Shown piece by piece: positions 15,632 to 24,799 of a stretch of DNA of 64,000 nucleotides. The position numbers and the translations under genes were made by a program. The notes under the pieces are model-generated. The model had not been told where the DNA came from and ran no database searches. It saw only the letters and a list, made by a program, of their open reading frames with translations. Position 1 is the first letter of the stretch. Every line of letters starts with the position of its first letter. This DNA comes from Thiodiazotropha sp040506195. GTDB taxonomy: Bacteria > Pseudomonadota > Gammaproteobacteria > Chromatiales > Chromatiaceae. Location of the stretch: contig JBEVXH010000012.1 of NCBI GenBank assembly GCA_040506195.1, forward strand, positions 51,441-115,440. Reading direction: 5' to 3'.

Positions 15632-16099
15632 CTAGGATTTCTCTACAATATCTTTCTTCGTACTGGTAAAGAAATCCAACACTTCACGACTCTCTTTGGC
15701 AGGCACTTTGAATTTGTGCAGGGTATTTTTCAGTGCGGTGATCAGGATCTCCCAATCCTTCTCATCTATCCTCATACCCTCATGGGAAAGTTTCATCTCC
15801 CGCCCTCTATAGTAGAGCGAACCACCCGCCTTAGAGACGATAAAATCCACAATCAACTGTTTTTCCCTTGAAATGCCGTCACTACCGCGATGCGCCCAAA
15901 AGCGCCCGAGTTTTTCATCCGCTGCAATCTGCACAACCACATCATCCACGACAGCACTGATGGCGTTATAACCGCCAAGCCGTTCATAGAGAGAGACTTG
16001 TGATGGATCATTATCGCCGGCGATAGCCGATGGTGCGGCGCATACCAATACAAGTGGCAAAACAGCGGTAATGGCAAGCTGCTGAAAACGGGTCTTCAT
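15632..16099 (-). CDS. Exported group 1 truncated haemoglobin
   Basis: The ATG at 16099 gives a signal peptide (MKTRFQQLAITAVLPLVLV... ending SAIAG) and a ~155-residue protein; the longer frame from 16180 lacks a signal. The mature part matches group 1 truncated globins: SLYERLGGYNAISAVVDDVV, then a FWAHRGSDG segment and a KQLIVDFIV helix, with the proximal His probably in MKLSHEGM. Such globins bind O2 or NO. Export to the periplasm is unusual for the family, which is mostly cytoplasmic. Confidence 0.82.
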   Translation of the reverse strand: MKTRFQQLAITAVLPLVLVCAAPSAIAGDNDPSQVSLYERLGGYNAISAVVDDVVVQIAADEKLGRFWAHRGSDGISREKQLIVDFIVSKAGGSLYYRGREMKLSHEGMRIDEKDWEILITALKNTLHKFKVPAKESREVLDFFTSTKKDIVEKS

Positions 16100-16247
16100 A
16101 ACACTACTCCTTAACGGCAAAATTTGTTTGCAAAGCGACTCGATTGTCGGCCGTTTTAGGGTAGGTATATGTCGATACAAATAGAAATTGTATTTAAGAA
16201 TGGAATTTATTCAGTTTTTAAATCAATCCCAACCATCCTCAACCTGA

Positions 16248-17183
16248 TTAGCCGACACTCTGCTGACTGCCTGTCTCGGCCTGACCGGAAACCAATGCGG
16301 GGGCTGTCGTCCGGATATAATCGATAAACGATTGAATATGCGCGGTCTCAGTGCTTTCAGATTGCCAACTCCACTCGAAGCTGAAACTGGCGGGTTCATC
16401 TTTATCGATAAATAGCGGAAAATTGGCCGTATTGTCCGGTGATATTTTGGCCTTCGGCAGGATACCGGCGCCTATTCCCAATGAGACCCAATCTTCGATC
16501 ACCTGATAGGTCAGGGCCTGCCCCGCGTAGGCATGCAACTCAACGCCCCGGGATTTGAGTAACGTTGACAAGGCAGCATTCAGTCCGCAACCGCCACCTG
16601 TAAGGATGATCGGAGTGGCGGGCAGGTCTGTTATTTTGAATGACAGGTGATTCGCCACTTGATTGTCATCAGCCGCCGGCAGATAGTGGAGAGAATCCCG
16701 GTAGAAAAGGCAGGCGTGTTCTCTCGCACTCTCAGTTGTCGTCGGCAGGATCTGCACATCGATCTGCCCTCTGCTCAGACGCTCGGCAAGGTCATCGATA
16801 AAACACTCCTTGAAGAAGATCGTGATATCCGGATTTGCCTGTCGAAACGGCGCCAACACATGATCCAGCCTCTGCATGTCGACCAGGGGTGAAAAACCGA
16901 TACGCAAAATCTTATGCGTGGGATTGTGGAAGGACTCTGCCGCCTTGGTCAATTCATCCAGACTCAGTAGTACATCCATGAAACGCGGCAGCATATATTC
17001 GCCGAAGGGAGTCAGATCAACCCTGCGTGTGGTGCGATTGAACAACCTCCCTCCCAACTCATCCTCAAGTTGCGAGACGGCATTCGACAAGGTCGGTTGA
17101 GTGGCGAAGCAAAGCTCCGCAGCGCGACTGAACGAGTGGGTCTCGGCAACGTGCACAGCAAACTGAAGCTGCTTTATATTCAT
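16248..17183 (-). CDS. LysR-family transcriptional regulator
   Basis: A 311-residue LTTR: N-terminal helix-turn-helix (FSRAAELCFATQPTLSNAVSQLE) and a C-terminal effector domain from about residue 88. It is closest in feel to OxyR/CysB-type regulators, but no ligand can be assigned. It is transcribed away from a small DUF2892 gene and the diheme peroxidase gene, so those may be its targets through the shared intergenic region 17184-17295. Confidence 0.88.
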   Translation of the reverse strand: MNIKQLQFAVHVAETHSFSRAAELCFATQPTLSNAVSQLEDELGGRLFNRTTRRVDLTPFGEYMLPRFMDVLLSLDELTKAAESFHNPTHKILRIGFSPLVDMQRLDHVLAPFRQANPDITIFFKECFIDDLAERLSRGQIDVQILPTTTESAREHACLFYRDSLHYLPAADDNQVANHLSFKITDLPATPIILTGGGCGLNAALSTLLKSRGVELHAYAGQALTYQVIEDWVSLGIGAGILPKAKISPDNTANFPLFIDKDEPASFSFEWSWQSESTETAHIQSFIDYIRTTAPALVSGQAETGSQQSVG

Positions 17184-17295
17184 AACTTAATTTATTCGGA
17201 TATCAAATAAATGGCATTCATAAATAGAATTTCTCAATTATTTGTCTCGAGCTTATGCTTTTCACCGACACAATTCAACACGATGGAGGTCAACG

Positions 17296-17475
17296 ATGAG
17301 CGCCCAGCGAATGCTGTTTCTGACTGTCGCCGCACTGCTCTTTGCCGGGATCGGATTATCCGGCTGGGATCAGGTGCATTGGTTCCTCTATCTACCTGCC
17401 GGGATGCTGCTCTTCGCCGGCCTTACAGGTCTCTGTCCGGGACTGGTGCTGTACAGAAAGCTCGGCTTCAAGTAA
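17296..17475 (+). CDS. DUF2892/YgaP-type small membrane protein
   Basis: I start at the ATG at 17296, preceded by GGAGG; longer frames have no ribosome site. The roughly 59-residue product has two membrane helices and the LFAGLTGLCPGLVLYRKLG motif typical of DUF2892 domains, which occur alone or fused to rhodanese domains in YgaP. The cysteine in CPG is conserved. It lies 48 bases upstream of the peroxidase gene. Confidence 0.75.
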   Translation: MSAQRMLFLTVAALLFAGIGLSGWDQVHWFLYLPAGMLLFAGLTGLCPGLVLYRKLGFK

Positions 17476-17523
17476 CCCCTTCAGCATCTACATCTGCCAC
17501 ATTTAGCGGACTGAAAAGATAGG

Positions 17524-18855
17524 ATGAATACCGGAATAATTGAACTTCTGGCATTTGGATTGGTTGCAATCATAGCCGGTTTATTTCTGCTCATCAGCAT
17601 GGTTCGTGAACTCACGCCCAATCAGCGGCGAAAATGGTTTCTTGGGATTGGCCTCGGTACCGGTATCATCGCATTCAGTCTGAAGATCGGGCTTATCGTG
17701 ATCTTCTCACTCTTCCCCGGTCCTATGTTGTCGCTGTTCCCCGAACGTGATCATGAGTTTGCATCGGTCGAGGCATCTAGCGATGAACCCTATGATTCCG
17801 GAATGGTTAAGACCCCCTATACCTGGCGGGCACTGCCAACATCAGCACCCTACCCAGAGGACAACCCGCCTACCGCTGAAAAGATCGGACTCGGTAAAAG
17901 ACTATTCTTTGACAAACGACTATCGGCCGATGGCACCCTTTCATGTGCATCTTGTCATGAACTGACCGATAGCAAAGGTGGTGGAGACGGGTTGAGCGCA
18001 TCGATCGGTATCGACGGCCAGCAAGGCACAAGGAATGCTCCCACTGTACTCAATGCGGCCTTTCAGAAGGTGTTGTTCTGGGATGGACGTGTCACTTCCC
18101 TTGAAGATCAGGCAAAGGGGCCGCTGATCAATCCGATCGAAATGGGCATGCCTTCACTGGATCATGTCGTAAAAGCGGTACGCCGTATTCCGGAATACCA
18201 GGCACTCTTCGTCATGGCATTTCCAACCCGGCCATCGATCACCATCGACACCATCGCAAAGGCCATCGCCAGCTATGAACGCACACTGATAACTCCGGAT
18301 TCGCCATATGATCGGTTTGTCAGGGGCGATTCGAAGGCACTCACTGAAAAGCAGATTCGCGGTATGGCGCTGTTTGAGTCCACCGGCTGCATCCTTTGCC
18401 ACTCTGGACCAAATTTCAGCGCGGCAAGTCTCTTCAGTGACGACACGCCTTACAGAATATTCCCCTCCATTCCAAATACGGCGTATGAGAAGCAGCATCG
18501 TCTAAGCGATGATCTCGGTGCGGCATCAAAGGACAACGGCTCAGACAGAGGTGTCTGGCGCATTCCCTCGCTACGCAATGTCACTCGAACCGCTCCCTAT
18601 TTCCACAATGGTTCTGTTTCCTCTCTGGAAGAGGCGGTGCGCATCATGGCCCATGTTCAGTTGAATAAGGTCATAAGCAACAGCGACACAGATGACAGAT
18701 CGGTTCAATGGTTGAATGGCCATCAGCGACTCAGAGTAGAGACACACCAGGCACTGAGTGATGCAGAGGTTGAAGAAATTGTGGCATTTCTCAAGTCATT
18801 GGAAGGTAAGTTGCCAATCAGCCAGTCAATTGATCAGAATTACCGAGGAGGGTAG
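17524..18855 (+). CDS. Membrane-anchored diheme cytochrome c peroxidase (CcpA/MauG family)
   Basis: A 443-residue protein. Two N-terminal TM segments (~5-27 and ~38-63) precede a di-haem peroxidase domain with CASCH near residue 141 and CILCH near 289 and the LPSLRNVT-like stretch IPSLRNVTRTAPYFHNG. The reaction is reduction of H2O2 by cytochrome c in the periplasm; MauG-like members instead oxidise protein residues. The double TM anchor is longer than in soluble CcpA. The LysR gene upstream is a candidate regulator. Confidence 0.87.
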   Translation: MNTGIIELLAFGLVAIIAGLFLLISMVRELTPNQRRKWFLGIGLGTGIIAFSLKIGLIVIFSLFPGPMLSLFPERDHEFASVEASSDEPYDSGMVKTPYTWRALPTSAPYPEDNPPTAEKIGLGKRLFFDKRLSADGTLSCASCHELTDSKGGGDGLSASIGIDGQQGTRNAPTVLNAAFQKVLFWDGRVTSLEDQAKGPLINPIEMGMPSLDHVVKAVRRIPEYQALFVMAFPTRPSITIDTIAKAIASYERTLITPDSPYDRFVRGDSKALTEKQIRGMALFESTGCILCHSGPNFSAASLFSDDTPYRIFPSIPNTAYEKQHRLSDDLGAASKDNGSDRGVWRIPSLRNVTRTAPYFHNGSVSSLEEAVRIMAHVQLNKVISNSDTDDRSVQWLNGHQRLRVETHQALSDAEVEEIVAFLKSLEGKLPISQSIDQNYRGG

Positions 18856-19297
18856 CCGGTACCCGTTAACACACCTGCAAACACAATCCGGTCACTCTCT
18901 TTCTGTTTAGCTGCACCGCATACGCCATCCGCACCCATGCGATAGATCGAAAGGAAAAGCGATGATATACGAATGTAAAACAATGTAACTAAAAAGCATC
19001 GCCTCCCCCCTTCTCGGAGCCGCCTCCAGGCCCCAGGATTAATACAATATAATTCATATACTTATATCTATCGTATAGCAGATTTTATTTTGGCCGCACA
19101 GGAACCAGAACGTCATTAGCCGATCGTGGTCAATAAACTAGACATCCAGTTGTTCATCCTGCTTGAGCCGGGCACATTGACATCATAAGCCCGGCTATCG
19201 TAGGGTCGAATGAGATTGTTTATAACGCACTGCGCATTATTGAACTGCTCGGATTGCAACAGAGAAATGGCTTAACTGATTTAAACCGAGATATGAC
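18856..19297. other. Intergenic stretch without a supported gene
   Basis: No open frame with a ribosome site and no clear hairpin with a T tract. The part nearest the M48 gene is AT-rich at 19035-19085 and may contain its promoter. Confidence 0.5.
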
Positions 19298-20839
19298 ATG
19301 AATAGGCTACTGATCCCTGTCGCCCTCTCCCTCTCCCTCGTCGCAGGTTGCGCGGTGAATCCTGTCACCGGAAAAAAAGAGCTAAGCCTGGTCTCCGAGG
19401 CGCAAGAGATGGAGATCGGCCGGAAGAACTATGCCCCGCTACGCCAATCCCAGGGGGGTGACTACACGGTTGACAGGGAGTTGACCGACTACGTCAGCGA
19501 TATCGGTCAAAAACTGGCCGCTGTCAGCGATCGCAAGCTGCCCTACGAATTCAAGGTCTTGAACAACTCGGTACCCAATGCCTGGGCGCTGCCCGGGGGC
19601 AAGATCTCCATCAACCGAGGTCTTCTCACCGAATTGGGTAGCGAAGCAGAACTGGCCGCTGTACTGGGCCATGAAATCACCCATGCCGCGGCAAAGCATA
19701 CCGCCAGCAGCATGTCCCGAGGGATGTTGATACAGGGTGCGGTAATGGCAACGGTGATCGGCACCCAGGGAAAAGACTATGCCCAACTGGCGCAGTTGGG
19801 GGCCGGCCTCGGGGGTCAATTGATCACCCAGAAATATGGCCGGGATGCAGAACGCGAGTCCGACTTCTACGGCATGAAATATATGTCGAAAGCGGGATAC
19901 GATCCCCAAGGGGCAATCAACCTGCAACGTACATTCGTACGTCTCTCAGAGGGCAAAAACCAGGATTGGCTCAGCGGACTCTTCGCCAGCCATCCACCCT
20001 CCAGGGAGCGGGTCGACAACAATATCAAGACAGCCGCCGAGCTTCCTGAAGGCGGCACTATCGGAAAGGATCGCTTCAAGGCCAAAACGGCCCACATAAA
20101 ACGCACCAAACCAGCATATGAGGCCTATGAAGAGGGTCGCCAAGCACTGAAAAAAGGTAATCTTAAAAAGGCCAGGACACTGGCCGGCAAGGCCCTGCGC
20201 CTGGAACCCAAGGAGGGCCACTTTCATGCCCTGCTTGGGGATATCGAGGAGAAAAAAAAGCACCCTGCAATTGCCAAGCGGCACTATAACAAAGCGATTA
20301 AACTGAATGACAGCTTTTTCTACTACTATCTGAAACGGGGGCTGGTAAACGAAAAACTGAAGAATGCCGACGCCGCCAAGCTCGATTTGGAGAGGAGCAT
20401 CCAACTACTGCCGACAGCAAATGCCTACAACTCCCTGGGGAATCTGGCCCGGGCGTCCGGTAACCTGAAATCCGCCAAATCCTACTATCGCAAGGCCGCC
20501 TCGAAAGATACCACGGAGGGCAAGGCCGCTTACAGCGCCTTGATGGCGCTCGATTTGTCGGAGAATCCGCAAAACTACATCAAACTCCGGACCGGCCTGG
20601 ACAACAAGGGAAGAGTCAAAGCGGAGTTATACAACTCAACTCCTCGCGACGTAAAAAGTATCGTCATCGCAATCCATTTCCGCGATGCCAATGGCCAGAT
20701 CAGAAAACTGAAACGCGTCTACAAACCGGTTTTACCTTCCGGTAAAAAGCGACTCATCGACCTGGGCGTGAAAAATGTCCCGAAAGCGCAACTGTCGAAG
20801 GCCAAATTCGGCATCATCGGCGCCCGTCTTGCCAAATGA
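19298..20839 (+). CDS. M48 zinc metalloprotease lipoprotein with TPR repeats
   Basis: A 513-residue protein with a lipobox LVAGC (Cys18), an M48 peptidase domain with zinc motif HEITH at 125-129 and a downstream ERESDFYGMKYM segment that supplies the third ligand, then TPR-like helical repeats (~270-420) and a C-terminal beta domain. It resembles BepA/LoiP-type proteases that handle outer-membrane protein assembly. The lipobox points to anchoring in the outer membrane. It appears monocistronic. Confidence 0.88.
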   Translation: MNRLLIPVALSLSLVAGCAVNPVTGKKELSLVSEAQEMEIGRKNYAPLRQSQGGDYTVDRELTDYVSDIGQKLAAVSDRKLPYEFKVLNNSVPNAWALPGGKISINRGLLTELGSEAELAAVLGHEITHAAAKHTASSMSRGMLIQGAVMATVIGTQGKDYAQLAQLGAGLGGQLITQKYGRDAERESDFYGMKYMSKAGYDPQGAINLQRTFVRLSEGKNQDWLSGLFASHPPSRERVDNNIKTAAELPEGGTIGKDRFKAKTAHIKRTKPAYEAYEEGRQALKKGNLKKARTLAGKALRLEPKEGHFHALLGDIEEKKKHPAIAKRHYNKAIKLNDSFFYYYLKRGLVNEKLKNADAAKLDLERSIQLLPTANAYNSLGNLARASGNLKSAKSYYRKAASKDTTEGKAAYSALMALDLSENPQNYIKLRTGLDNKGRVKAELYNSTPRDVKSIVIAIHFRDANGQIRKLKRVYKPVLPSGKKRLIDLGVKNVPKAQLSKAKFGIIGARLAK

Positions 20840-20857
20840 TCCTTCAACCGTTCGAGG

Positions 20858-21058
20858 TTGGATTCAGTTGAACCCCATCCTGAAACCATACGGATTTTGA
20901 GAATCAGGCTACAGAGACTTATCGCCGTCTTTCATCGCTGTAACCTATTGAAATTGAAGGAACCGAAAAACCTCATTCTCTGCTTTCGCGCTCTGAACGA
21001 GGCCATGGATAGCATCGATCAGCGTCTCTTTAGCAATCCTGAATATGAAAAGGCTTAA
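20858..21058 (+). CDS. Possible small protein of unknown function
   Basis: A 66-codon frame from a TTG, 18 bases behind the protease gene. It is rich in Arg, Leu and Lys (ILRIRLQRLIAVFHRC) and resembles nothing I know. The ribosome site is poor. Coding status is doubtful. The following 21059-21256 shows only the leader of the DUF2282 gene. Confidence 0.2.
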   Translation: MDSVEPHPETIRILRIRLQRLIAVFHRCNLLKLKEPKNLILCFRALNEAMDSIDQRLFSNPEYEKA

Positions 21059-21256
21059 TCGTTGCAGCGTTTCAGCAATAGTGACGCTTTCCATTCGATC
21101 TGGTCAAAAGAACCAAAAGCCACATTAAACAATGAAAATTTTTTCTCTTCAGGTGAATCCAGGATCAGACTTGGTCCGTATTCTTGCTTGAAGTCATGCA
21201 TCAAGCAGACTGATGAATTCTACTGATTCAATTACATATCCATCTGAGGAGAAACC

Positions 21257-21514
21257 ATGAACAAGACCGCAAAGACAGCAATCGTGGCCGGAGCGATTTC
21301 AACTGCATTGGCCATGGGGGCGGCGAACGCTGCGCCATCCGCCGGTACGGAAAAGTGTTACGGCGTAGCCAAAGCGGGTAAAAACGACTGTAAGGCAGGC
21401 CCCGGCACCAGCTGTGCCGGCTCCTCCACAACAGACGGCCAGGGCAACGCCTGGATGCTGGTACTCAAAGGAACCTGCGAAAAGATTGTGGGCGGCAGCC
21501 TGGCGGAAAAGTAA
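21257..21514 (+). CDS. DUF2282 protein, bufferin (BufA1)-type metallophore precursor
   Basis: An 85-residue protein with a signal peptide (~1-25, ending AANA) and the DUF2282 core with four cysteines: EKCYGV, NDCKAG, TSCAGS and GTCEKI. Bufferins are exported copper-sequestering RiPPs made from such precursors by a DUF692 (BufB)/BufC pair that modifies the cysteines. Here no DUF692 gene follows, so this is an orphan precursor. The ATG has a GAGGAG ribosome site. A GC-rich hairpin at 21532-21556 closes the unit. Confidence 0.82.
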   Translation: MNKTAKTAIVAGAISTALAMGAANAAPSAGTEKCYGVAKAGKNDCKAGPGTSCAGSSTTDGQGNAWMLVLKGTCEKIVGGSLAEK

Positions 21515-21531
21515 TCAAGCAGGTCGACACT

Positions 21532-21556
21532 GCCGGATGGGCCATACCCATCCGGC
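21532..21556. terminator. Hairpin after the bufferin-type gene
   Basis: A perfect 10-base stem (GCCGGATGGG/CCCATCCGGC) with a 5-base loop lies 17 bases after the stop codon. It lacks a T tract; it likely ends or stabilises the 3' end of the transcript. Confidence 0.5.
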
Positions 21557-21763
21557 CGACACTATCCCGATTGTCACTTATTAACCGGGGTTGATCACTC
21601 TGCCTCCAAGGTTGCCTTACCTACCTTGCTGAAGAGGTTGATATGAAAAAAACAATGATGCACAAGTGCTCGGATAATGTGACCCGGATCAGGCAATATT
21701 CCCCGGGGGTGATATGATGTCACCTGTTCTAATTGCCGCCCGCCACCGATCTTTCCTCAAACG

Positions 21764-22648
21764 ATGTCAGATGATATACCACAGCCCTATTTCACCGACC
21801 CGGTCAGTCGGGGGCAACTGGTTGGCCACATTGAGGCCTATAGACAACGAATTCCAACCTTCGTAAACAGGCACTTTTCCCTGCAAGGCGCCTTCCAGTT
21901 AAACAGACTGGCCCTGGGAGGCGACATCCTGGTCGCACCATTCAACTTCCTGATGGGCTTTCCCAATTTTCTGCTCCGGCTGATCGCTATGCTGTTCGAA
22001 CTGCTCGGTGCGCATGGCTTGGCCCGACGTATGCTGAAAATCCATCTTGGTTTTCCCACAAGGGTTCAACAGGCGTTGACCACACACCTGTATACGGACT
22101 TGCTCAAGTTGTCCCGCCACCATGAAGAAACAGATGCACGGTTACGGCAGCTTCTCCGCCAATCGACCAAAGAGCCATTGCAGATCTATGTGCAAACAAG
22201 AAATGTAGCCGGCGATATCACCGCAGGCACATTGGCGGCCATTCTGGGTTTATTCCTGTTGAATCAATTCACGCCCGGTTCCTTTTCAGCGGGTGCCGCA
22301 ATCGCCCACCTAGTCGCCGTGGAACAGGCCGCTTCGGAATTCTTTCTCGGAGAGACATTGGGACGCTTCTACTACACCCTCTTCCCAACAAGCCCGCCCA
22401 TTGGCATTGTGATGGCAACCGTTCTGGTAGTGATGGTGACTATCGCCCTGGTGGCGGCATTTTCAGGCATGCTTCACGACCCAATCCAGAACCGTACCGG
22501 GATACATCAACGCCGACTCAATCAGCTTCTGGACGCCATCGAGAAAAGTGCCTGCCAATCGCGCGCAAAAGGGTATCGCCCCAAAGATACCTTTGTCGGC
22601 TGGATCTATGATTTCATCGATTGGGTCAAAGGACTGCTTTCGTTTTAA
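21764..22648 (+). CDS. Uncharacterised membrane protein
   Basis: A 294-residue protein with hydrophobic hairpins at ~58-85 and ~155-185 and a strong helix at ~215-237. It has a soluble N-terminal part, a charged middle (HHEETDARLRQLLRQ) and a C-terminal amphipathic end (YDFIDWVKGLLSF). I cannot assign a family. The ATG at 21764 has no strong ribosome site. It stands alone, 115 bases before the peptide transporter gene. Confidence 0.7.
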   Translation: MSDDIPQPYFTDPVSRGQLVGHIEAYRQRIPTFVNRHFSLQGAFQLNRLALGGDILVAPFNFLMGFPNFLLRLIAMLFELLGAHGLARRMLKIHLGFPTRVQQALTTHLYTDLLKLSRHHEETDARLRQLLRQSTKEPLQIYVQTRNVAGDITAGTLAAILGLFLLNQFTPGSFSAGAAIAHLVAVEQAASEFFLGETLGRFYYTLFPTSPPIGIVMATVLVVMVTIALVAAFSGMLHDPIQNRTGIHQRRLNQLLDAIEKSACQSRAKGYRPKDTFVGWIYDFIDWVKGLLSF

Positions 22649-22762
22649 TCACCGCGGCAGTGCCCGTAAATGCTTTCTCTCGTATCAAAGCGCCTGGGCG
22701 AGTATCCGGATAATTGGTTATGATGGGTCAGATGCAACCACCATAGAGCACCTTTATACTAC

Positions 22763-24112
22763 GTGACTGACTATCTCCACGCCCCACTGCCATCCCGTAA
22801 TATGCCGGCGGGCATCCCCTTCATCATCGGCAATGAAGCGGCTGAGCGATTCAGCTTCTATGGCATGCGGGCGATACTGGTGGTCTTCATGACCCAGTAC
22901 CTGCTTAACAGTGGCGGCACTGCGGAGCCGATGAACGAAGAGGAGGCGAAAGGCTGGTTCCATCTCTTCGTCTCGGCGGTCTATATCACACCCCTGCTGG
23001 GCGCACTGATCTCCGATGGCCTGCTGGGCAAGTACCGCACCATCATCCTGCTCTCCCTGGTCTACTGTCTCGGCCACTTTGCCCTGGCGCTGGACCATAC
23101 CCGCCTCGGCCTTTTGCTCGGATTGGGGCTGATCGCCTTGGGTTCCGGTGGAATCAAGCCCTGCGTTTCCGCCCATGTGGGGGATCAGTTCGGCCGCACC
23201 AACGGGCACCTTCTGCCGCGCGCCTTCGGCTGGTTCTACTTCGCCGTCAACCTGGGCGCATTCATCTCAACCCTCGCCACCCCCTGGCTGCTGCAGCAGG
23301 CAGGACCGGCCTGGGCCTTCGGCCTGCCCGGTGTCCTGATGGTCGTCGCCACAATACTCTTCTGGGCCGGCCGCCGTCGCTTTGTCCACATTCCGCCCGG
23401 TGGCTGGGAATTTGTCCGCGAAACATTCAGCCGCGATGGATTGCTCACCCTGGCTCGGCTGTTGATTCTCTATCTCTTCGTTGCCGTCTTCTGGTCCCTG
23501 TTCGACCAGACCGGCTCAGCCTGGGTAATCCAGGCCAAGTCGATGGATCTAGCGTTGTTAGGCGTGGAGATACTACCGGCCCAGATCCAGGCGGCCAATC
23601 CCCTGCTGGTGATGCTGCTGGTGCCAACCTTCTCCTATCTCATCTATCCGGCAATCCAGCGCCGCTGGCATCTGACGGCCCTGCGAAAGATCGGCTATGG
23701 CATGCTGCTCGCGGCTGCGGCCTTCGCAATCTCGGGATGGACTCAGCACCTGATCGACATGGGGCAAGCCCCAACCGTCGCCTGGCAGTTATTGGCTTAC
23801 CTGGTGCTCACCAGCGGCGAAGTCATGGTATCGATCACCTGTCTGGAGTTCTCGTATACTCAGGCGCCCAATCGGATGAAGTCATTTGTGATGGCCTTTT
23901 TCATGATGTCCGTCGCCCTGGGAAACCTCTTTACCAGCATAGTCAATTTCGCCATCGAGGGCAGTGAACTTCTGCAGGGTGCGGACTACTATGTTTTCTT
24001 CGCTCTCTTGATGTTGGTAACCACAGGGCTGTTTGCATTGGTGTCGCGATATATTCCGGAACACAGCAGGTTACACACCGAAGCTGTGGCTGTGCCAGAC
24101 ATTCGTGATTGA
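22763..24112 (+). CDS. POT-family proton-dependent oligopeptide transporter
   Basis: A 449-residue MFS transporter starting at GTG. It has the POT signature NEAAERFSFYGMR with the E-x-x-E-R-like proton-coupling motif in helix 1, and GSGGIKPCVSAHVGDQF near residue 129, the second PTR motif. About 12-14 membrane helices are visible. It should import di- and tripeptides using the proton gradient. The local sequence is richer in GC than its neighbours. Confidence 0.88.
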   Translation: MTDYLHAPLPSRNMPAGIPFIIGNEAAERFSFYGMRAILVVFMTQYLLNSGGTAEPMNEEEAKGWFHLFVSAVYITPLLGALISDGLLGKYRTIILLSLVYCLGHFALALDHTRLGLLLGLGLIALGSGGIKPCVSAHVGDQFGRTNGHLLPRAFGWFYFAVNLGAFISTLATPWLLQQAGPAWAFGLPGVLMVVATILFWAGRRRFVHIPPGGWEFVRETFSRDGLLTLARLLILYLFVAVFWSLFDQTGSAWVIQAKSMDLALLGVEILPAQIQAANPLLVMLLVPTFSYLIYPAIQRRWHLTALRKIGYGMLLAAAAFAISGWTQHLIDMGQAPTVAWQLLAYLVLTSGEVMVSITCLEFSYTQAPNRMKSFVMAFFMMSVALGNLFTSIVNFAIEGSELLQGADYYVFFALLMLVTTGLFALVSRYIPEHSRLHTEAVAVPDIRD

Positions 24113-24179
24113 ATGATGTTCATGCAGATCGGCTATCACTTTAATAACCGTAAAGACAACCAATCACAAAGGATCTGCT

Positions 24180-24545
24180 ATGCCGCTAGTCAACATTTCC
24201 ATACTCAAGGGTAAGTCACCTGAATATGTTAAAGCCGTTACCGACGGTGTGAATTCTGCGGTTATTGAGACGATGGACTTTCCTGATGATGATCGTTATC
24301 AGATCGTTCATGAAGTGGAACCGCATTGTCTGCAATTTCAGGAGCGCGATGGTGACAGGGTGATGATGTTTCTCATCATGCGTGTAGGACGTTCAAACAA
24401 GGCGAAACAGGCCTTTTACAAAAAATGTGTTGAAAACCTCGCAAAAAATCCTGGTATAGATCCGGCGAACGTTCTGATCACGATTGCAGAGAATCATGAT
24501 GTTGATTGGTCGTTTCGTGATGGCGTTGCTCAATTCGTAGTGTGA
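24180..24545 (+). CDS. Tautomerase-family protein
   Basis: A 121-residue protein with Pro directly after the initiator Met (MPLVNISIL), the catalytic base of the 4-oxalocrotonate tautomerase superfamily, and the length of the tautomerase_2 group. The ATG follows AAGGAT. The substrate cannot be told from sequence. It stands alone, ahead of a tRNA-associated repeat at 24588. Confidence 0.8.
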   Translation: MPLVNISILKGKSPEYVKAVTDGVNSAVIETMDFPDDDRYQIVHEVEPHCLQFQERDGDRVMMFLIMRVGRSNKAKQAFYKKCVENLAKNPGIDPANVLITIAENHDVDWSFRDGVAQFVV

Positions 24546-24587
24546 GTGGATTTAAATTCAGCACATCATGAATACACATGTTTGAAG

Positions 24588-24750
24588 CCGGAGGTTCGAG
24601 GAACCTCGATCCCACACCGGGCGTGATTTGCACTTCAAATGATACTTGAGAAAATGGCGCGCCCGGAAGGATGATTCGGGCCTTGTGGCCTTCACCCCTC
24701 TGGGGCTGCCGCTGTGCGGCGTTCTGCGCGCCTGCGGCACTTGTCGAATC
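24588..24750. repeat. tRNA-end-associated GC-rich repeat, single copy
   Basis: This segment contains GATACTTGAGAAAATGGCGC, a short match to the tRNA-Arg 3' end (GGCGCGCCCGGAAGG) and a GC-rich inverted stretch (GGGGCTGCCGCTGTGCGGCG...GCGCGCCTGCGGC). The same order of blocks makes up the 174 bp tandem repeat near the tRNA-Arg gene (32766-33190). It has no coding frame. It is a dispersed repeat rather than a functional tRNA. Confidence 0.65.
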
Positions 24751-24799
24751 TGTGCTAAAATCAATCTTAATTCAATAACTTTTCCAAATCGATGAAACC

